Positions 1-9,671 of a stretch of 64,000 nucleotides of DNA are shown piece after piece. Position 1 is the first letter of the stretch. Each line of letters begins with the position of its first letter. The DNA comes from Variovorax guangxiensis. GTDB lineage: Bacteria; Pseudomonadota; Gammaproteobacteria; Burkholderiales; Burkholderiaceae_C. The position numbers and the translations under genes are program-made. The notes beneath the pieces were generated by a model. The model was not told the DNA's origin. It ran no database searches and saw only the letters and a list, made by a program, of their open reading frames with translations. The stretch is from assembly GCF_003952165.1 (NCBI RefSeq), contig NZ_RXFT01000006.1, positions 341,227 through 405,226 on the forward strand, given 5' to 3'.

Positions 1-15
1 TGTCGCGGTTCACGC

Positions 16-53
16 AAAAAAAGGCCGGCCCGTGCGAACGGGCCGGCCTTTTT
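16..53. terminator. Rho-independent terminator after dctM
   Basis: A GC-rich perfect stem (AGGCCGGCCCGT paired with ACGGGCCGGCCT, four-base loop GCGA) is flanked by an A run on the left and a T run on the right. It can therefore act in both directions. It lies 35 bases beyond the stop of the leftward TRAP permease gene, so it most likely ends that transcript. Confidence 0.85.
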
Positions 54-87
54 GCTGTTCGCCTCGCGCGAGCGCGAGGCGCGGCGT

Positions 88-1947
88 TCAGGGCTTTTGC
101 GGCGGCTGTTGCTGCTTGAGCGCGTCCTGCATCGCCTTCATGGGGTCGTCGCTGGCGCCGCTTTCCGCCGGGGCGGGCGAAGGTGCGGCGCCTTCCGTGG
201 CGCCGGGTGCCGCGGGTTCGGCGCCCGGTGCGGGCTCCGCCCCCGGCGTGGGCTCGGGCGTGCCGCCGTAGGGGTCGGCTGGCGTCGCATCGTTCTCGGG
301 CTGCAGGCTTTCGCGCATCTGCGCGCCGATGTCGTCGAGGTTGACCTTGACCTCCTTGTCGAGGCTGCCCGTCACGATCTGCGGAAACGCGATGAGCACG
401 CCCACCATGGTGAGCTGGATCAGCACGAAGGGAATGGCGCCCTTGTAGATCTGCATCGTGGTCACCGGCTCCATGACCTTCTGCGTCACGCGGTCGACGT
501 ACTGCTTGTCGGGGGCCACGGAGCGCAGGAAGAAGAGGGCGAAGCCGAACGGCGGGTGCATGAAAGAGGTCTGCATGTTCACCGCGAGCAGCACGCCGAA
601 CCAGATCAGGTCGATGCCCAGCTTGTGGGCCACCGGCGCCAGCAGCGGCACGACGATGAACGAGAGCTCGAAGTAGTCGAGGAAGAAGGCCAGGAAGAAC
701 ACCAGCACGTTCACCGCGATCAGGAAGCCCACGGGGCCGCCGGGCAGGGCCGACAGCAGGTGCTCGACCCAGATCGGGCCGTCGGCGGCCTGGAAGACCA
801 GGCTGAACACCGTGGCACCGATCAGGATGAACATCACGAAGCTCGACAGCTTGGTGGTCGAGGCCAGGGCCTGCTTGAGCAGCGGCATGTTCATGCGCCG
901 GCGGATCCAGGCCATGATCAGCGCGCCGACGGCACCCATCGCGCCGCCTTCGGTGGGCGTCGCGACGCCCAGGAAGATGGTGCCCAGAACCAGGAAGATG
1001 AGCAGCAGCGGCGGGATGAGCACGAAGGTCACGCGCTCGGCCAGCCGGGACAGCAGGTTGAGCTTCAGGCCCTTGTTGATCAGCGCGATCACCAGCGCCA
1101 CGAACACGCCGCCGCACATGGCGACCACGACCTTCTCGTCGGTGGCGACGAAGGTGACGGGCTCGCCCTGGAACCAGGTGTGCACGGCCTCCATGTTGCG
1201 CGCCAGCACGACGGCCACCACGGCAGACAGTGCCGTGATGCCGACCAGCGAGGCATAGCCGCCGCTGCCGTTGGGCTCGCGGAAGGTGCGCGCCTCCGGC
1301 GGCAGCGCGGGAACCTGCGCGGGCTTGAAGATCGCGAGGAACACGACGTACAGCACATACAGGCCCATCAGCATGAAGCCGGGCAGGAAGGCGCCCTTGT
1401 ACATGTCGCCGACGCTGCGGCCGAGCTGGTCGGCCATGATGATCAGCACCAGCGAGGGCGGGATGATCTGCGCCAGCGTGCCCGAGGCGGCGATGACGCC
1501 GCTGGTGAGCCGCCGGTCGTAGCCGTAGCGCAGCATGATGGGCAGCGAGATCAGGCCCATCGAGATCACCGAGGCCGCCACCACGCCGGTGGTGGCCGCG
1601 AGCAGCGCGCCGACGAAGATCACCGCCAGGGCGAGGCCGCCGCGCATCGGGCCGAAGACCTGGCCGACCGTGTCGAGCAGGTCCTCGGCCATGCCGCTTC
1701 GCTCGAGGATGAGCCCCATGAGCGTGAAGAACGGCACGGCCAGCAGCGTGTCGTTGGCCATGATGCCGATCAACCGCTGGGGCAGCCAGGCCATCACCGA
1801 AGGCTGGAACACGCCGAGCTCGATGCCGACGAATCCGAAGAACAGGCCGCAGGCGCCGAGGCTGAAAGCGACCGGGAAGCCTAGTAGCAGGAAGCAGATC
1901 AGCCCCGCGAACATGATCGGGGCGAAGTTGGCGACGATGAATTCCAT
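88..1947 (-). CDS. TRAP transporter large permease (DctM/FcbT3 type)
   Basis: This is the large membrane subunit of a tripartite ATP-independent periplasmic transporter, which drives uptake of a carboxylate-like solute with an ion gradient. The 619 residues are mostly hydrophobic helices. It is longer than the usual DctM of about 430 residues: there is an inserted block near residues 215-320, as in the mannitol/chloroaromatic (FcbT3) subgroup, and a hydrophilic C-terminal tail of about 65 residues rich in Pro, Ala and Glu with PGAEPA-type repeats. Conserved DctM stretches such as GVATPTEGGAMGA are present. It follows the DctQ-type gene by 21 bases, so the two form an operon. The substrate is unknown and no P subunit is visible beside it. 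Confidence 0.9.
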   Translation of the reverse strand: MEFIVANFAPIMFAGLICFLLLGFPVAFSLGACGLFFGFVGIELGVFQPSVMAWLPQRLIGIMANDTLLAVPFFTLMGLILERSGMAEDLLDTVGQVFGPMRGGLALAVIFVGALLAATTGVVAASVISMGLISLPIMLRYGYDRRLTSGVIAASGTLAQIIPPSLVLIIMADQLGRSVGDMYKGAFLPGFMLMGLYVLYVVFLAIFKPAQVPALPPEARTFREPNGSGGYASLVGITALSAVVAVVLARNMEAVHTWFQGEPVTFVATDEKVVVAMCGGVFVALVIALINKGLKLNLLSRLAERVTFVLIPPLLLIFLVLGTIFLGVATPTEGGAMGAVGALIMAWIRRRMNMPLLKQALASTTKLSSFVMFILIGATVFSLVFQAADGPIWVEHLLSALPGGPVGFLIAVNVLVFFLAFFLDYFELSFIVVPLLAPVAHKLGIDLIWFGVLLAVNMQTSFMHPPFGFALFFLRSVAPDKQYVDRVTQKVMEPVTTMQIYKGAIPFVLIQLTMVGVLIAFPQIVTGSLDKEVKVNLDDIGAQMRESLQPENDATPADPYGGTPEPTPGAEPAPGAEPAAPGATEGAAPSPAPAESGASDDPMKAMQDALKQQQPPQKP

Positions 1948-1968
1948 GGTGTTCCGGTGCTCGCCTGT

Positions 1969-2604
1969 TCAGTGCTGTGGCTTGGGCGCGGTGCCCGCTT
2001 CGGCCGCGGCTTGGGCGGCGTCCTTTTCGGCCTGCAGGCGCAGGGCCTCGATCAGCTCGGCCTCGGCCGTCTTGTCGGTCAGCCGGCCCATGGGGTCGGG
2101 CCCCTGACCACGCAGGAAGGCGATGCGCTTGATGAGTTCCGACCAGCCCTGCAGCAGCAGCAGCGTGAAGCCGGCCGGCAGTGCCGCCCACACGGGCCAG
2201 CGGATCAGGCCGCCCGAGTTGCCGGACATTTCGCCCGACTGATACATCTGGATGACGACCGGCACCGAAAGGTAGAGCACCGTCAGGCACAGCGGGGTCA
2301 GGAAGAACGCGAAGCCGATGATGTCGATCCAGACCTGCTTGCGCTTGGACAGGCGGCTGTTGACCACGTCGATGCGCACGTGCTCCCGGTGCAGCAGCGT
2401 GAAGCCGGCGGCGATGAGGAACGACCAGGCGAACAGATACCACTGCACTTCGAGGAACGCGTTCGAGCTGGTATTGAGCACCTTGCGCACGACGGCATTC
2501 AGCGCGCTGATCACCGTGGCGGCCAGGATCAGCCAGATCGCGTATTTGCCCACCTGGGCGTTGAGCCAGTCGATGGCCCGGGAAAGCTTCAGCAAGCCTT
2601 GCAT
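1969..2604 (-). CDS. TRAP transporter small permease (DctQ/FcbT2 type)
   Basis: Small four-helix membrane subunit of the same TRAP system as the downstream DctM gene. I start it at the ATG at 2604 (MQGLLKLSRAIDWLN), because GGAG lies six bases upstream. The open frame continues upstream into a stretch with poor coding character, so a longer start at 2688 is unlikely. That gives 211 residues. The conserved pattern of an N-terminal helix, the phrase EVQWYLFAWSFLI and a central HREHVRIDV motif fits the family. A strong hairpin and a TATAAA-like element lie upstream in its leader. Confidence 0.88.
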   Translation of the reverse strand: MQGLLKLSRAIDWLNAQVGKYAIWLILAATVISALNAVVRKVLNTSSNAFLEVQWYLFAWSFLIAAGFTLLHREHVRIDVVNSRLSKRKQVWIDIIGFAFFLTPLCLTVLYLSVPVVIQMYQSGEMSGNSGGLIRWPVWAALPAGFTLLLLQGWSELIKRIAFLRGQGPDPMGRLTDKTAEAELIEALRLQAEKDAAQAAAEAGTAPKPQH

Positions 2605-2645
2605 CACATCTCCATTTTTGTATTGGATTGCCTCCATATACGAGC

Positions 2646-2686
2646 GCACCCGACGCACCGGCGTTGTGCGCCGGCGGGTCGGGTGC
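2646..2686 (-). promoter_or_regulatory. Hairpin in the dctQ leader
   Basis: Outer arms GCACCCGAC and GTCGGGTGC (9 of 9 paired) enclose a second stem CCGGCG/CGCCGG with loop TTGTG. The structure lies 42 bases upstream of the dctQ start on the minus strand, and just downstream of a TATAAA-like -10 element (plus strand TTTATA, 2703-2708). It has no following T run in the dctQ direction, so it is not an obvious terminator. It may be a 5' stability or control element. Confidence 0.45.
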
Positions 2687-2770
2687 ATGAGGCGGAGCGG
2701 ATTTTATAGGTGTAATCGAAAGTGTCGTTTCGGGGCGTACCCGAGGATGGAGGCATGGTCATAATGGCTG

Positions 2771-4060
2771 ATGGCCCAGACACCGCGCCCACCACCGGCC
2801 CCGGCTGCGGCAACGCCCCAGTCCATCGACTCCCCCGACATGAGCAAGGCCGGCCGCGACATGCTGTCGCTGGCGCTGATCGACGCGCGCAACCATACCT
2901 TGCACCTCCTGTCCCTCTTCGAGCAGGCCCTGGGCCGGGACATGCGTGTGGAGCCGATGCCCGATGTGGTGCCGCCGGTGTGGCTGGCCGGCTACATCGG
3001 CTGGTTCGCCGAATGGTGGATCGGGCGCAACACGCAACGCGCGTTCGGCGACGAGTGCCCGCTGCGCCCGACGCGGCTGGCGTCCATCGAGCCGGGCGCG
3101 GACGACTGGTGGAGCCTGCAGCGGCTGCCCCAGGCGCGGGAGCACGGCATCGCCGACCTGCCCGACCTCGCGCAGACCAAGGCCTATCTGCTGGACACCC
3201 TGGAAAGCACCCTCGAACTGCTCGACAACGCCGCCGAGACCGACGCCGGCCTCTACTTCTACCGTCTCGCGCTGTTTCACGAAGACATGCGCGGCGAGCA
3301 GTTCGTGGTGATGGCGCAGACGCTGGGTCTGCCCCTGGGCGTCGAGCAGGCGCCCATCGCCGTCACGCGCGAGCCGCTGCTGCTGCCGGCCACGCGCTGG
3401 GAGTTGGGCATGCCCGAAAGCGGCTTCGCCTTCGCGCAGGAGCGCGCGGCGCACCGGGTGGACGTGCCCGAATTCGAGATCGACGCCCAGCCCGTCACCT
3501 GGAACCAGTACGTCGAATTCGTCGAGGACGGCGGCTACGACCGCGAGGAGCTCTGGCATGGCGAAGGCTGGCGCTGGCTCTCGGCGCAGATCGAGGGCCG
3601 GCGCGGGCCGCGCCACATCGAGCAGATCGGCGCGGCGCGCAATGGCACGGGCGGCTCGGTGCTGCAGCAGCGCTTTGGCGCTACCGTGCGCGCGGCCGGC
3701 CATCACAGCGCCGTGCACCTGAGCTGGTGGGAGGCCGACGCCTGGGCGCGCTGGGCCGGCCGTCGCGTGGCGACCGAGGTCGAATGGGAGATCGCCGCCC
3801 ATACGGCGGCGCGCCGCGGCTTCCGTTGGGCCGACGTGCACGAGTGGACTTCGGGCACCCTGCAGCCCTGGCCCGGCTACCGGGCCGATCCGTGGAGCGC
3901 GGGCACCGAGTTCGATCCGGCCGCTGCCTTCGGCCGGGCGCGCGTGCTGCGCGGCGCTTCGTTCGCGACACGTGCCCGTTTGCGGTCGCTGCGCCGACGC
4001 GGCTTCGCGCTGCCGGAGCGCGACGACGGCTTCTTCGGCTTCCGGACCTGCGCTCTCTGA
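2771..4060 (+). CDS. EgtB/SenA-family protein with degenerate iron site
   Basis: The 429 residues have the architecture of EgtB and of selenoneine synthase SenA: an N-terminal DinB-like helical domain (about residues 30-190) and a C-terminal sulfatase-modifying-factor/FGE domain (about 205-429, ending LRGASFATRARL...RDDGFFGFRTCAL). Active members of this group join a sulfur or selenium donor to trimethylhistidine with a non-heme iron held by three His. Here the WxxxHxxWF position reads W71-LAG-Y75-IG-W78-F, and the HxxxHxE position reads H170-EDM-R174-G-E176, so two of three expected ligands are Tyr and Arg. The gene is intact and lacks senB or senC neighbours in this window. The start is uncertain: ATG 2840 (MSKAGRD) is an alternative. 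It may be an inactive or repurposed paralogue. Confidence 0.75.
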   Translation: MAQTPRPPPAPAAATPQSIDSPDMSKAGRDMLSLALIDARNHTLHLLSLFEQALGRDMRVEPMPDVVPPVWLAGYIGWFAEWWIGRNTQRAFGDECPLRPTRLASIEPGADDWWSLQRLPQAREHGIADLPDLAQTKAYLLDTLESTLELLDNAAETDAGLYFYRLALFHEDMRGEQFVVMAQTLGLPLGVEQAPIAVTREPLLLPATRWELGMPESGFAFAQERAAHRVDVPEFEIDAQPVTWNQYVEFVEDGGYDREELWHGEGWRWLSAQIEGRRGPRHIEQIGAARNGTGGSVLQQRFGATVRAAGHHSAVHLSWWEADAWARWAGRRVATEVEWEIAAHTAARRGFRWADVHEWTSGTLQPWPGYRADPWSAGTEFDPAAAFGRARVLRGASFATRARLRSLRRRGFALPERDDGFFGFRTCAL

Positions 4061-4076
4061 CCCGGCGTCAGGGCAC

Positions 4077-5519
4077 TCAGCGCTCCCCGCCGGCCTCGGA
4101 GGCCAGAGGCGGCGCCACTTCCTCCAGCGGCTTGCGTTCCGCATCGGCCGCATGGCGCAGCGCCAGCAGTCCCGCCACGATGACCAGCCCCGCGCCGATG
4201 CAGTAGCCCACCATCACCGCGCCGCGGCTGCCGGTCTCTATCAGCAGGCCGAACAGCAGCGGCGCCGCGAAGCCGCCCGCGCCCATGCCGACCGCATAGA
4301 AGATCGCGATGGCGATCGCGCGCATCTCCAGCGGAAACACCTCGCTCACCGTGAGGTACGCCGAACTCGCCGCCGCCGATGCAAGGAAGAACACCGCCGA
4401 CCAGCACAACGCCTGCCCGCGCGCGTCGAGCCAGCCCTGCATGAACGCCCAGCCGGTGAGTGCGAGGCCGATGCCCGCGAGCACATAGGTCGCCGCGATC
4501 ATCCGGCGCCGGCCTACGGTGTCGAACAGCGGCCCCAGCAGCAGCGGCCCGAGCACGTTGCCCAGCGCGAACGGAAAGATGTAGAGCGCCACGTTGCCTT
4601 CGGGCACGGCGTAGAAGCGGGTGAGCACGAGCGCGTAGGTGAAGAAGATCGCGTTGTAGAAGAAGGCCTGCGAAATCATCAGCGCCAGCGCGACGACGCT
4701 GCGCTGCGGGTAGCGCTGAAACAGCACCCGGGCCACTTGGCGCATCGGCGGGCTGTTCGGGCGCGCGGCCGTGTAGTTCACGACGAAGCCCTGCGGCGCG
4801 GGCAGCGGGCCGTGCTGCGCCTCGACCTCGGCTTCGATGCGATCGACGATGCGCTTCGCCTCGTCGGCCCGCCCGTGCGCCACCAGCCACCGCGGACTCT
4901 CGGGCACGTGGCGCCGTACCAGCAGGATGGCTACCGCCAGCACCGCCCCCAGCGCGAAGCCGGCGCGCCACCCCCACACCGGCCCGATCACGCGCGCGTC
5001 GAGCAGCACGAGGCTGAGCGCCGCACCCAGCGCGGCACCGATCCAGAAGCTGCCATTGATCGCGAGGTTCACGCGCCCGCGCACCCGCGCCGGAATCAGT
5101 TCGTCGATGGCCGAGTTGATGGCCGCGTACTCCCCGCCGATGCCCAGCCCGGTGATGAACCGGCACAGCGCGAAGAAGGCGAAGTTCGGCGAGAAGGCCG
5201 TCGCCAGCGTGCCGACGGTATAGACCGCGAGCGTGATGAGAAAGAGCTTCTTGCGCCCGAGCCGGTCGGTCATCCGGCCGAAGAGCAGGGCGCCGAGCAC
5301 CGCGCCCGCGACGTACACCGAGCCCGACAGCCCGATCTCGCCGGCCGTGAGGCCCAGCGTATCGGGCCGCTCCAGCACCGCGCCGATGGAGCCCACCAGC
5401 GTGACTTCGAGCCCGTCGAGCACCCAGGCCACGCCAAGCGCGATCACCACGCGCCAATGCCAGCGCGACCACGGCAGGCGGTCCAGGCGGGCGGGGATGT
5501 CGCTGCGCAGAGCCGTCAT
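4077..5519 (-). CDS. MFS transporter, metabolite:H+ symporter type
   Basis: A 480-residue member of the major facilitator superfamily with twelve predicted helices. The signature GRMTDRLGRKK follows helix 2, and GLGIGGEYAAINSAIDELIPARVRGR marks helices 4-5, typical of sugar and aromatic-acid:H+ symporters. The acidic residue in LDGLEVTLVGS of helix 1 also fits that group. The start at 5519 (MTALRSDIPARL) is the only Met near the first helix. The gene lies 107 bases after phnW on the same strand, behind a hairpin, so co-transcription with the phosphonate genes is possible but not shown. It converges on the SenA-like gene with 16 bases between them. The substrate is unknown. Confidence 0.85.
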   Translation of the reverse strand: MTALRSDIPARLDRLPWSRWHWRVVIALGVAWVLDGLEVTLVGSIGAVLERPDTLGLTAGEIGLSGSVYVAGAVLGALLFGRMTDRLGRKKLFLITLAVYTVGTLATAFSPNFAFFALCRFITGLGIGGEYAAINSAIDELIPARVRGRVNLAINGSFWIGAALGAALSLVLLDARVIGPVWGWRAGFALGAVLAVAILLVRRHVPESPRWLVAHGRADEAKRIVDRIEAEVEAQHGPLPAPQGFVVNYTAARPNSPPMRQVARVLFQRYPQRSVVALALMISQAFFYNAIFFTYALVLTRFYAVPEGNVALYIFPFALGNVLGPLLLGPLFDTVGRRRMIAATYVLAGIGLALTGWAFMQGWLDARGQALCWSAVFFLASAAASSAYLTVSEVFPLEMRAIAIAIFYAVGMGAGGFAAPLLFGLLIETGSRGAVMVGYCIGAGLVIVAGLLALRHAADAERKPLEEVAPPLASEAGGER

Positions 5520-5559
5520 GCGCGAAATTATGTGAAGCGCGCCGCCTCCACGGTTGTAG

Positions 5560-5583
5560 GACCGGCGCTGCAATGCGCCGGTC
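5560..5583 (-). terminator. Hairpin between phnW and the MFS gene
   Basis: Perfect 9-bp stem GACCGGCGC / GCGCCGGTC with loop TGCAAT, 44 bases beyond the phnW stop. There is no clear T run after it on the minus strand. It may reduce read-through into the MFS gene rather than end transcription. Confidence 0.4.
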
Positions 5584-5591
5584 GAATGGCT

Positions 5592-5633
5592 CTGGCGTTC
5601 AGGTCCCGGCGTTCGGGTCCCGGCGTTCAGGCC
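5592..5633. repeat. Three near-tandem 14-bp units at the end of phnW
   Basis: Three consecutive copies of CYGGCGTTCRGGYC occupy 5592-5605, 5606-5619 and 5620-5633, differing at one to three positions. The third copy contains the phnW stop codon. Slippage duplication is the simplest origin. Confidence 0.7.
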
Positions 5634-6757
5634 GCGACGGGCACCGACACCTGCCGGATGCCCATGGCCTCGAGCGTGTCGGCAATGGCCGCCACCGCGC
5701 CCGGAATGCCCGCCTCGCCGAAGTGCCCCATGCAGCCGACGCGGAAGGTCTCCACCTGCGTCAGCTTGCCGGGGTAGAGGATGTAGCCGCGCTTCTTGAC
5801 CTCCTGGTAGAAGGTCTTGAAGTTGTAGTTGGCGTCGTCGGGCGCGTGGAAGGTGATGATGATCGGCGCCTGGATGGCCGGGTCGAGGAAGCTGCGGAAG
5901 CCCAGCGCGGCCAGCCCGTCGATGAGCCCCTTGCAGTTGCGCGCGTAGCGTGCGCCGCGCGCCTTCAGGCCGCCTTCCTCGATGTACTGCGCAATGGCGG
6001 TGTCGAGCGCCGCGACCACGTGCGTGGGCGGCGTGAAGCGCCATTGCGTGGTCTTCTCCATGTACACCCATTGGTCGTACAGGTCCATGCTCAGCGAGTG
6101 GCAGTTGCCTTCGCATTTTTCGAGCGTGCTGCGCTTGATGACCACGAAGCCCATGCCCGGCACGCCTTCGAGGCACTTGCCCGAAGCGGCGACGACCGCG
6201 TCGAAAGGCGTCTTGCGCGCATCGATCTCGATGGCGCCGAAGGAACTCATGGCGTCGATGATCAGCCCGCGGCCGTGCTTCGCGACGACCAGCGCGATCT
6301 CGTGCAGCGGGTTGAGCACGCCGGCACCGGTCTCGCAATGCACCACCGCGACATGGGTGATGCTCGGGTCGGCCGCGAGCGCGCGGTCGACGTCGGCGGG
6401 CGAGACCTGCTTTTCTTCCGTGTAGTCGATGGTGCTCAGCTTGCGCCCGAGCACCTTGCAGATCTTTGCCAGGCGCTGGCAGTAGGCGCCGTTGCTCGGC
6501 ACCAGCACATGGCCGTCGCGCGGAACCACGGTGCCGATGGCCGCTTCCACCGAGAAGGTACCGCTGCCCTGAAGCGGAACGCATTCATGCGTGCCCGTGC
6601 CGTGCACGATGTTCAACACTTCCTTGCGGATGCGCGCGGTGATCTGGTTGAAGTCTGCGTCCCACGAACCCCAGTCGCGCAGCATCGCGTTGCGCGTGCG
6701 GTCCGAAGTGGTCAGGGGGCCGGGGGTGAGCAGGATGGGGTAGTCGGCTTGACTCAT
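5627..6757 (-). CDS. phnW: 2-aminoethylphosphonate--pyruvate transaminase
   Basis: PhnW moves the amino group of 2-aminoethylphosphonate (AEP) to pyruvate, giving phosphonoacetaldehyde and alanine. The 376-residue product opens [17 protein letters not shown], the family's hallmark N terminus. The PLP lysine is K194 in ASGKCLEG and the PLP-holding Asp is D168 in IDAMSSFGA. The start at 6757 has GGAGA at a good distance. It lies 47 bases after the ABC permease gene and belongs to the leftward uptake operon. Its product is the substrate of PhnY, encoded by the divergent operon. Confidence 0.95.
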   Translation of the reverse strand: MSQADYPILLTPGPLTTSDRTRNAMLRDWGSWDADFNQITARIRKEVLNIVHGTGTHECVPLQGSGTFSVEAAIGTVVPRDGHVLVPSNGAYCQRLAKICKVLGRKLSTIDYTEEKQVSPADVDRALAADPSITHVAVVHCETGAGVLNPLHEIALVVAKHGRGLIIDAMSSFGAIEIDARKTPFDAVVAASGKCLEGVPGMGFVVIKRSTLEKCEGNCHSLSMDLYDQWVYMEKTTQWRFTPPTHVVAALDTAIAQYIEEGGLKARGARYARNCKGLIDGLAALGFRSFLDPAIQAPIIITFHAPDDANYNFKTFYQEVKKRGYILYPGKLTQVETFRVGCMGHFGEAGIPGAVAAIADTLEAMGIRQVSVPVAA

Positions 6758-6804
6758 GATGTCTCCAGGCAAGGAAGGAACGGGGGGCAAGGGTTGTCTT
6801 GGCT

Positions 6805-8538
6805 TCAGCCGCGGCTCAGGTTGCGCCAGGCCTGCGTGCGCGACAGCAGCACGCGCGTGAGCAGCGAATAGGCGATGCACACGACCGTCGAGGTGACGAC
6901 GATCAGGCTGGCCAGCGCCGCCGCCGGGCCGATGTCGCCGGCGTCGTCCAGATGCATGATCGCGACCGAGGCCAGGATGGTCTCCGGCGTGTAGAGAAAG
7001 ATGGCGCAAGACAGGCTGGCCATCGACACCACGAAGAAATAGCGCCCGATGTCCAGGATCGCCGGCAGGCACACCGGCACCGTCACCCGCAGGAAGGTCT
7101 TGAAGAACGGCACCTTGAGTGAGGCCGATACGGCCTCGAACTCGTTGTCGATCTGCTTGAGCGCCGTCACGGCCGTGAGATGGCTCGAGGTGTAGTAGTG
7201 CACCACCATCGAGATGATCAGGATCGCCATCGTCTGGTAGAGAAAATTCAGCGGGTTGGCCGGATGGTTGAAGAACATCACGTAGCCCAGGCCGAGCACC
7301 AGGCCCGGCACCGCCATCGACAGCACCGCCATAAGGTGCATGCCCTTGCGCATCAGGCCCAGGTTGCGCGTCTTCTCGATCAGGTAGGCGCCCACGAACA
7401 CGATGAGCGAACCGGCCACGGCAGTGGCCATGGCGACGATCAGGCTGTTGGTGTAGGCGTCGGCCATGTCGCTTTCGACCAGCACGAAGTGGTAGTGCTT
7501 GAGCGTGAGCGACAGGTCATAAGGCCACAGCGAGATCAGCGAGGTGTAGATCGCCATGCCGACGGTGGCCAGCAGCAGGCCGCACACCACGGTGCAGAAC
7601 AGCGTCAGCAGCGGATCGGCGAGCTTGCGGCGCTTGGGGCTGTAGGGCACCGAGCGCGCCGTGAGCTGCGCCTTCAGCTTGCGCCGCACCACGTAGTCGA
7701 TGACGAAGGAAATGATCGACGGAACGAGCAGCAGCATGCCCACCACCGCGCCGATGGAGAAGTTGTGCTGCCCCACCACCTGCTTGAACACATCGACCGA
7801 CAGCACGTTGAAGTTGCCGCCGATCACCTTGGGTGCGCCGAAGTCGCTCACCACGTAGGTGAAGACCACGGTGGCCGCGCTGATCAGGCCGTACTTGCAC
7901 GACGGCAGCGTGATGGTCATGAACTGGCGGAACGGCCGCGTGCGCAGCGCGGTGGCCGCCTCGTACAGCCGGCCGTCGGCCAGCGACAGCGCGGTGACCA
8001 GGATCATCAGCGCATGCGGAAAGGTGTTGTAGACCTCCGCCATGATGATCCCCGGCGCGCCGTAGATCGACGCGCCGCCCAGCAGGAACTTGAGCGCGCC
8101 CTGGTTGCCGAACCACTGCACGAAGGAAATGGCAGACAGCAGCGAGGGCGCCAGCAGCGGAATCAGCGCGATGAGGCGGAACACCGCCTTGAGCGGCGTC
8201 GGCATGCGGCTGCGCGTGAGCGCATACGCGAAGACGAAGGCCGTGGGCACCGAGATCATCACCACGGCCGCCGACACCCAGATCGAGTTCCATGCCGCGC
8301 GCAGCAGGCTGGGCGTCTGGAAGTAGGTGATGAAGTGGGTGAGGCCGACGAAGCGGCCCTCCCTGTCCTGCACCGCATGCGCCAGGATGGTCAGCAGCGG
8401 CGCGATCAGGAACACGAACAGCATCACCATCACCACGAGCAGGATCGCCCGGGCAATGGTTTCGTCGCGGCTCCAGCGCATGACGGGGCGTGCGTTGAAT
8501 GCGGCGAGTGCGGGGAGAGGGCGGGCCAGCGTGTTCAT
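6805..8538 (-). CDS. AEP-type ABC transporter permease (fused double permease)
   Basis: Inner-membrane permease of 577 residues made of two binding-protein-dependent transport domains (about residues 60-280 and 340-560), so one polypeptide can supply the whole channel. It matches the architecture of the putative 2-aminoethylphosphonate permeases found in phosphonate operons. EAA-like loops are visible near [13 protein letters not shown] and [14 protein letters not shown]. Its ATG overlaps the end of the ATP-binding gene by four bases (ATGA), which indicates translational coupling. Context with phnW and a binding protein supports AEP uptake, although related iron-type transporters share the fold. 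Confidence 0.88.
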   Translation of the reverse strand: MNTLARPLPALAAFNARPVMRWSRDETIARAILLVVMVMLFVFLIAPLLTILAHAVQDREGRFVGLTHFITYFQTPSLLRAAWNSIWVSAAVVMISVPTAFVFAYALTRSRMPTPLKAVFRLIALIPLLAPSLLSAISFVQWFGNQGALKFLLGGASIYGAPGIIMAEVYNTFPHALMILVTALSLADGRLYEAATALRTRPFRQFMTITLPSCKYGLISAATVVFTYVVSDFGAPKVIGGNFNVLSVDVFKQVVGQHNFSIGAVVGMLLLVPSIISFVIDYVVRRKLKAQLTARSVPYSPKRRKLADPLLTLFCTVVCGLLLATVGMAIYTSLISLWPYDLSLTLKHYHFVLVESDMADAYTNSLIVAMATAVAGSLIVFVGAYLIEKTRNLGLMRKGMHLMAVLSMAVPGLVLGLGYVMFFNHPANPLNFLYQTMAILIISMVVHYYTSSHLTAVTALKQIDNEFEAVSASLKVPFFKTFLRVTVPVCLPAILDIGRYFFVVSMASLSCAIFLYTPETILASVAIMHLDDAGDIGPAAALASLIVVTSTVVCIAYSLLTRVLLSRTQAWRNLSRG

Positions 8539-9671
8539 GGCTTCGGTGCGCGGGCGGAGAAGGCGCGGATGCGGTTTGCGCGCAGCGCGATGTCGATGGT
8601 GTTGCCTTCGCGGATGTCCAGGTCGTGCAGCTGGTTGAGCGAGAAGTGCAGGCCGAGCGTCTGGCCGTGCAGCGCATCGGCGGTGACCTCGGCGATGCAG
8701 AGGCCGCCGAGGAACTCGACCTTGGTGACCAGTGCACGCAGGCGGTTGGCCGTGTCGTCATTCAGGTGCTCGACCGCGCGGTCTTCGGGGCGCAGGTAGA
8801 GATTGACGGCTTCGCTCGGCTCGAAGGCGCCGTCGCAGGCATCGCACTGCAGTTCCATGTCGCCCACCTTGAAGCGCTGGTTGCCCAGCGCCACCGCGCG
8901 CAGCACGTTGACCTTGCCGACAAAATCGGCAACGAAGGGCGTGGCCGGCTGTTCATAGACTTCCATCGGCGTGCCGACCTGCTCGATCACGCCGTGGTTC
9001 ATGACCACGATGCGGTCCGCCATCGAGAGCGCTTCTTCCTGGTCGTGCGTGACCATGATGGTCGTGATGCCGACCTGCTTCTGCAGCCGGCGGATTTCGC
9101 CGCGCAGCCGGATGCGTTCCAGCGCATCGAGCGCCGACAGCGGCTCGTCGAGCAGCAGCAGGCCGGGCCGCGTGGCAAGGGCACGCGCCAGCGCCACGCG
9201 CTGCTGCTGCCCGCCGGAGAGCTGGCTGGGGTATTTGCTGCCCGAGGTCGGCAGGCCGACCAGCTTCAGCAGCTCTTCGACGCGGGCCTTGATCTCGCCG
9301 CGCCGGGCACGGCTGTTGACCAGGCCATAGCCGATGTTATCGGCGATCGACAGGTTGGGAAACAGCGCATACGACTGGAACACGATGCCGTAGTCGCGCC
9401 GGTCGGGCGGCAGCCACGAGACGTCCTTGCCGTTCTGCAGGATCTGCCCGGAGGTCTGCGTCTCCAGCCCCGCGATGATGCGCAGCAGCGTGGTCTTGCC
9501 GCAGCCCGAGGGGCCAAGGAAGCACAGCATCTCGCCCCGGTTCACCCGCAGGTGCACGTCGCGCAGCGCACTGAAAGCTTCGAAGTCCTTGCGCACGCCG
9601 ATGATCTCGAGCGCGGCGGGAGCGCTCGCAGGACCCGGGCTGGCAATGAACTTGGTATCGGTCATATCCAT
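8535..9671 (-). CDS. AEP-type ABC transporter ATP-binding protein
   Basis: ATPase subunit that powers the adjacent permease. Visible motifs are Walker [10 protein letters not shown], the signature LSGGQQQR, Walker [13 protein letters not shown] and the switch His in [11 protein letters not shown]-terminal TOBE-like domain (about residues 280-378) is present. The start is one of two in-frame ATGs, 9671 (MDMTDTKF) or 9665. Neither has a strong ribosome-binding site, and the frame extends upstream only with Arg-rich non-conserved sequence. The gene is separated from the binding-protein gene by 178 bases that hold a dispersed repeat. Confidence 0.9.
   Translation of the reverse strand: MDMTDTKFIASPGPASAPAALEIIGVRKDFEAFSALRDVHLRVNRGEMLCFLGPSGCGKTTLLRIIAGLETQTSGQILQNGKDVSWLPPDRRDYGIVFQSYALFPNLSIADNIGYGLVNSRARRGEIKARVEELLKLVGLPTSGSKYPSQLSGGQQQRVALARALATRPGLLLLDEPLSALDALERIRLRGEIRRLQKQVGITTIMVTHDQEEALSMADRIVVMNHGVIEQVGTPMEVYEQPATPFVADFVGKVNVLRAVALGNQRFKVGDMELQCDACDGAFEPSEAVNLYLRPEDRAVEHLNDDTANRLRALVTKVEFLGGLCIAEVTADALHGQTLGLHFSLNQLHDLDIREGNTIDIALRANRIRAFSARAPKP

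Noticed and set aside
52..1884. A 610-residue open frame on the plus strand opposite dctM.
   Set aside because: Antisense shadow of a high-GC gene: rich in His, Arg, Asp and Gln, with no domain or ribosome site, while the minus strand encodes a clear membrane protein.
4077..6584. A longer MFS frame of 835 residues covering phnW.
   Set aside because: The extra part is a shadow of phnW; the first transmembrane helix follows the Met at 5519.
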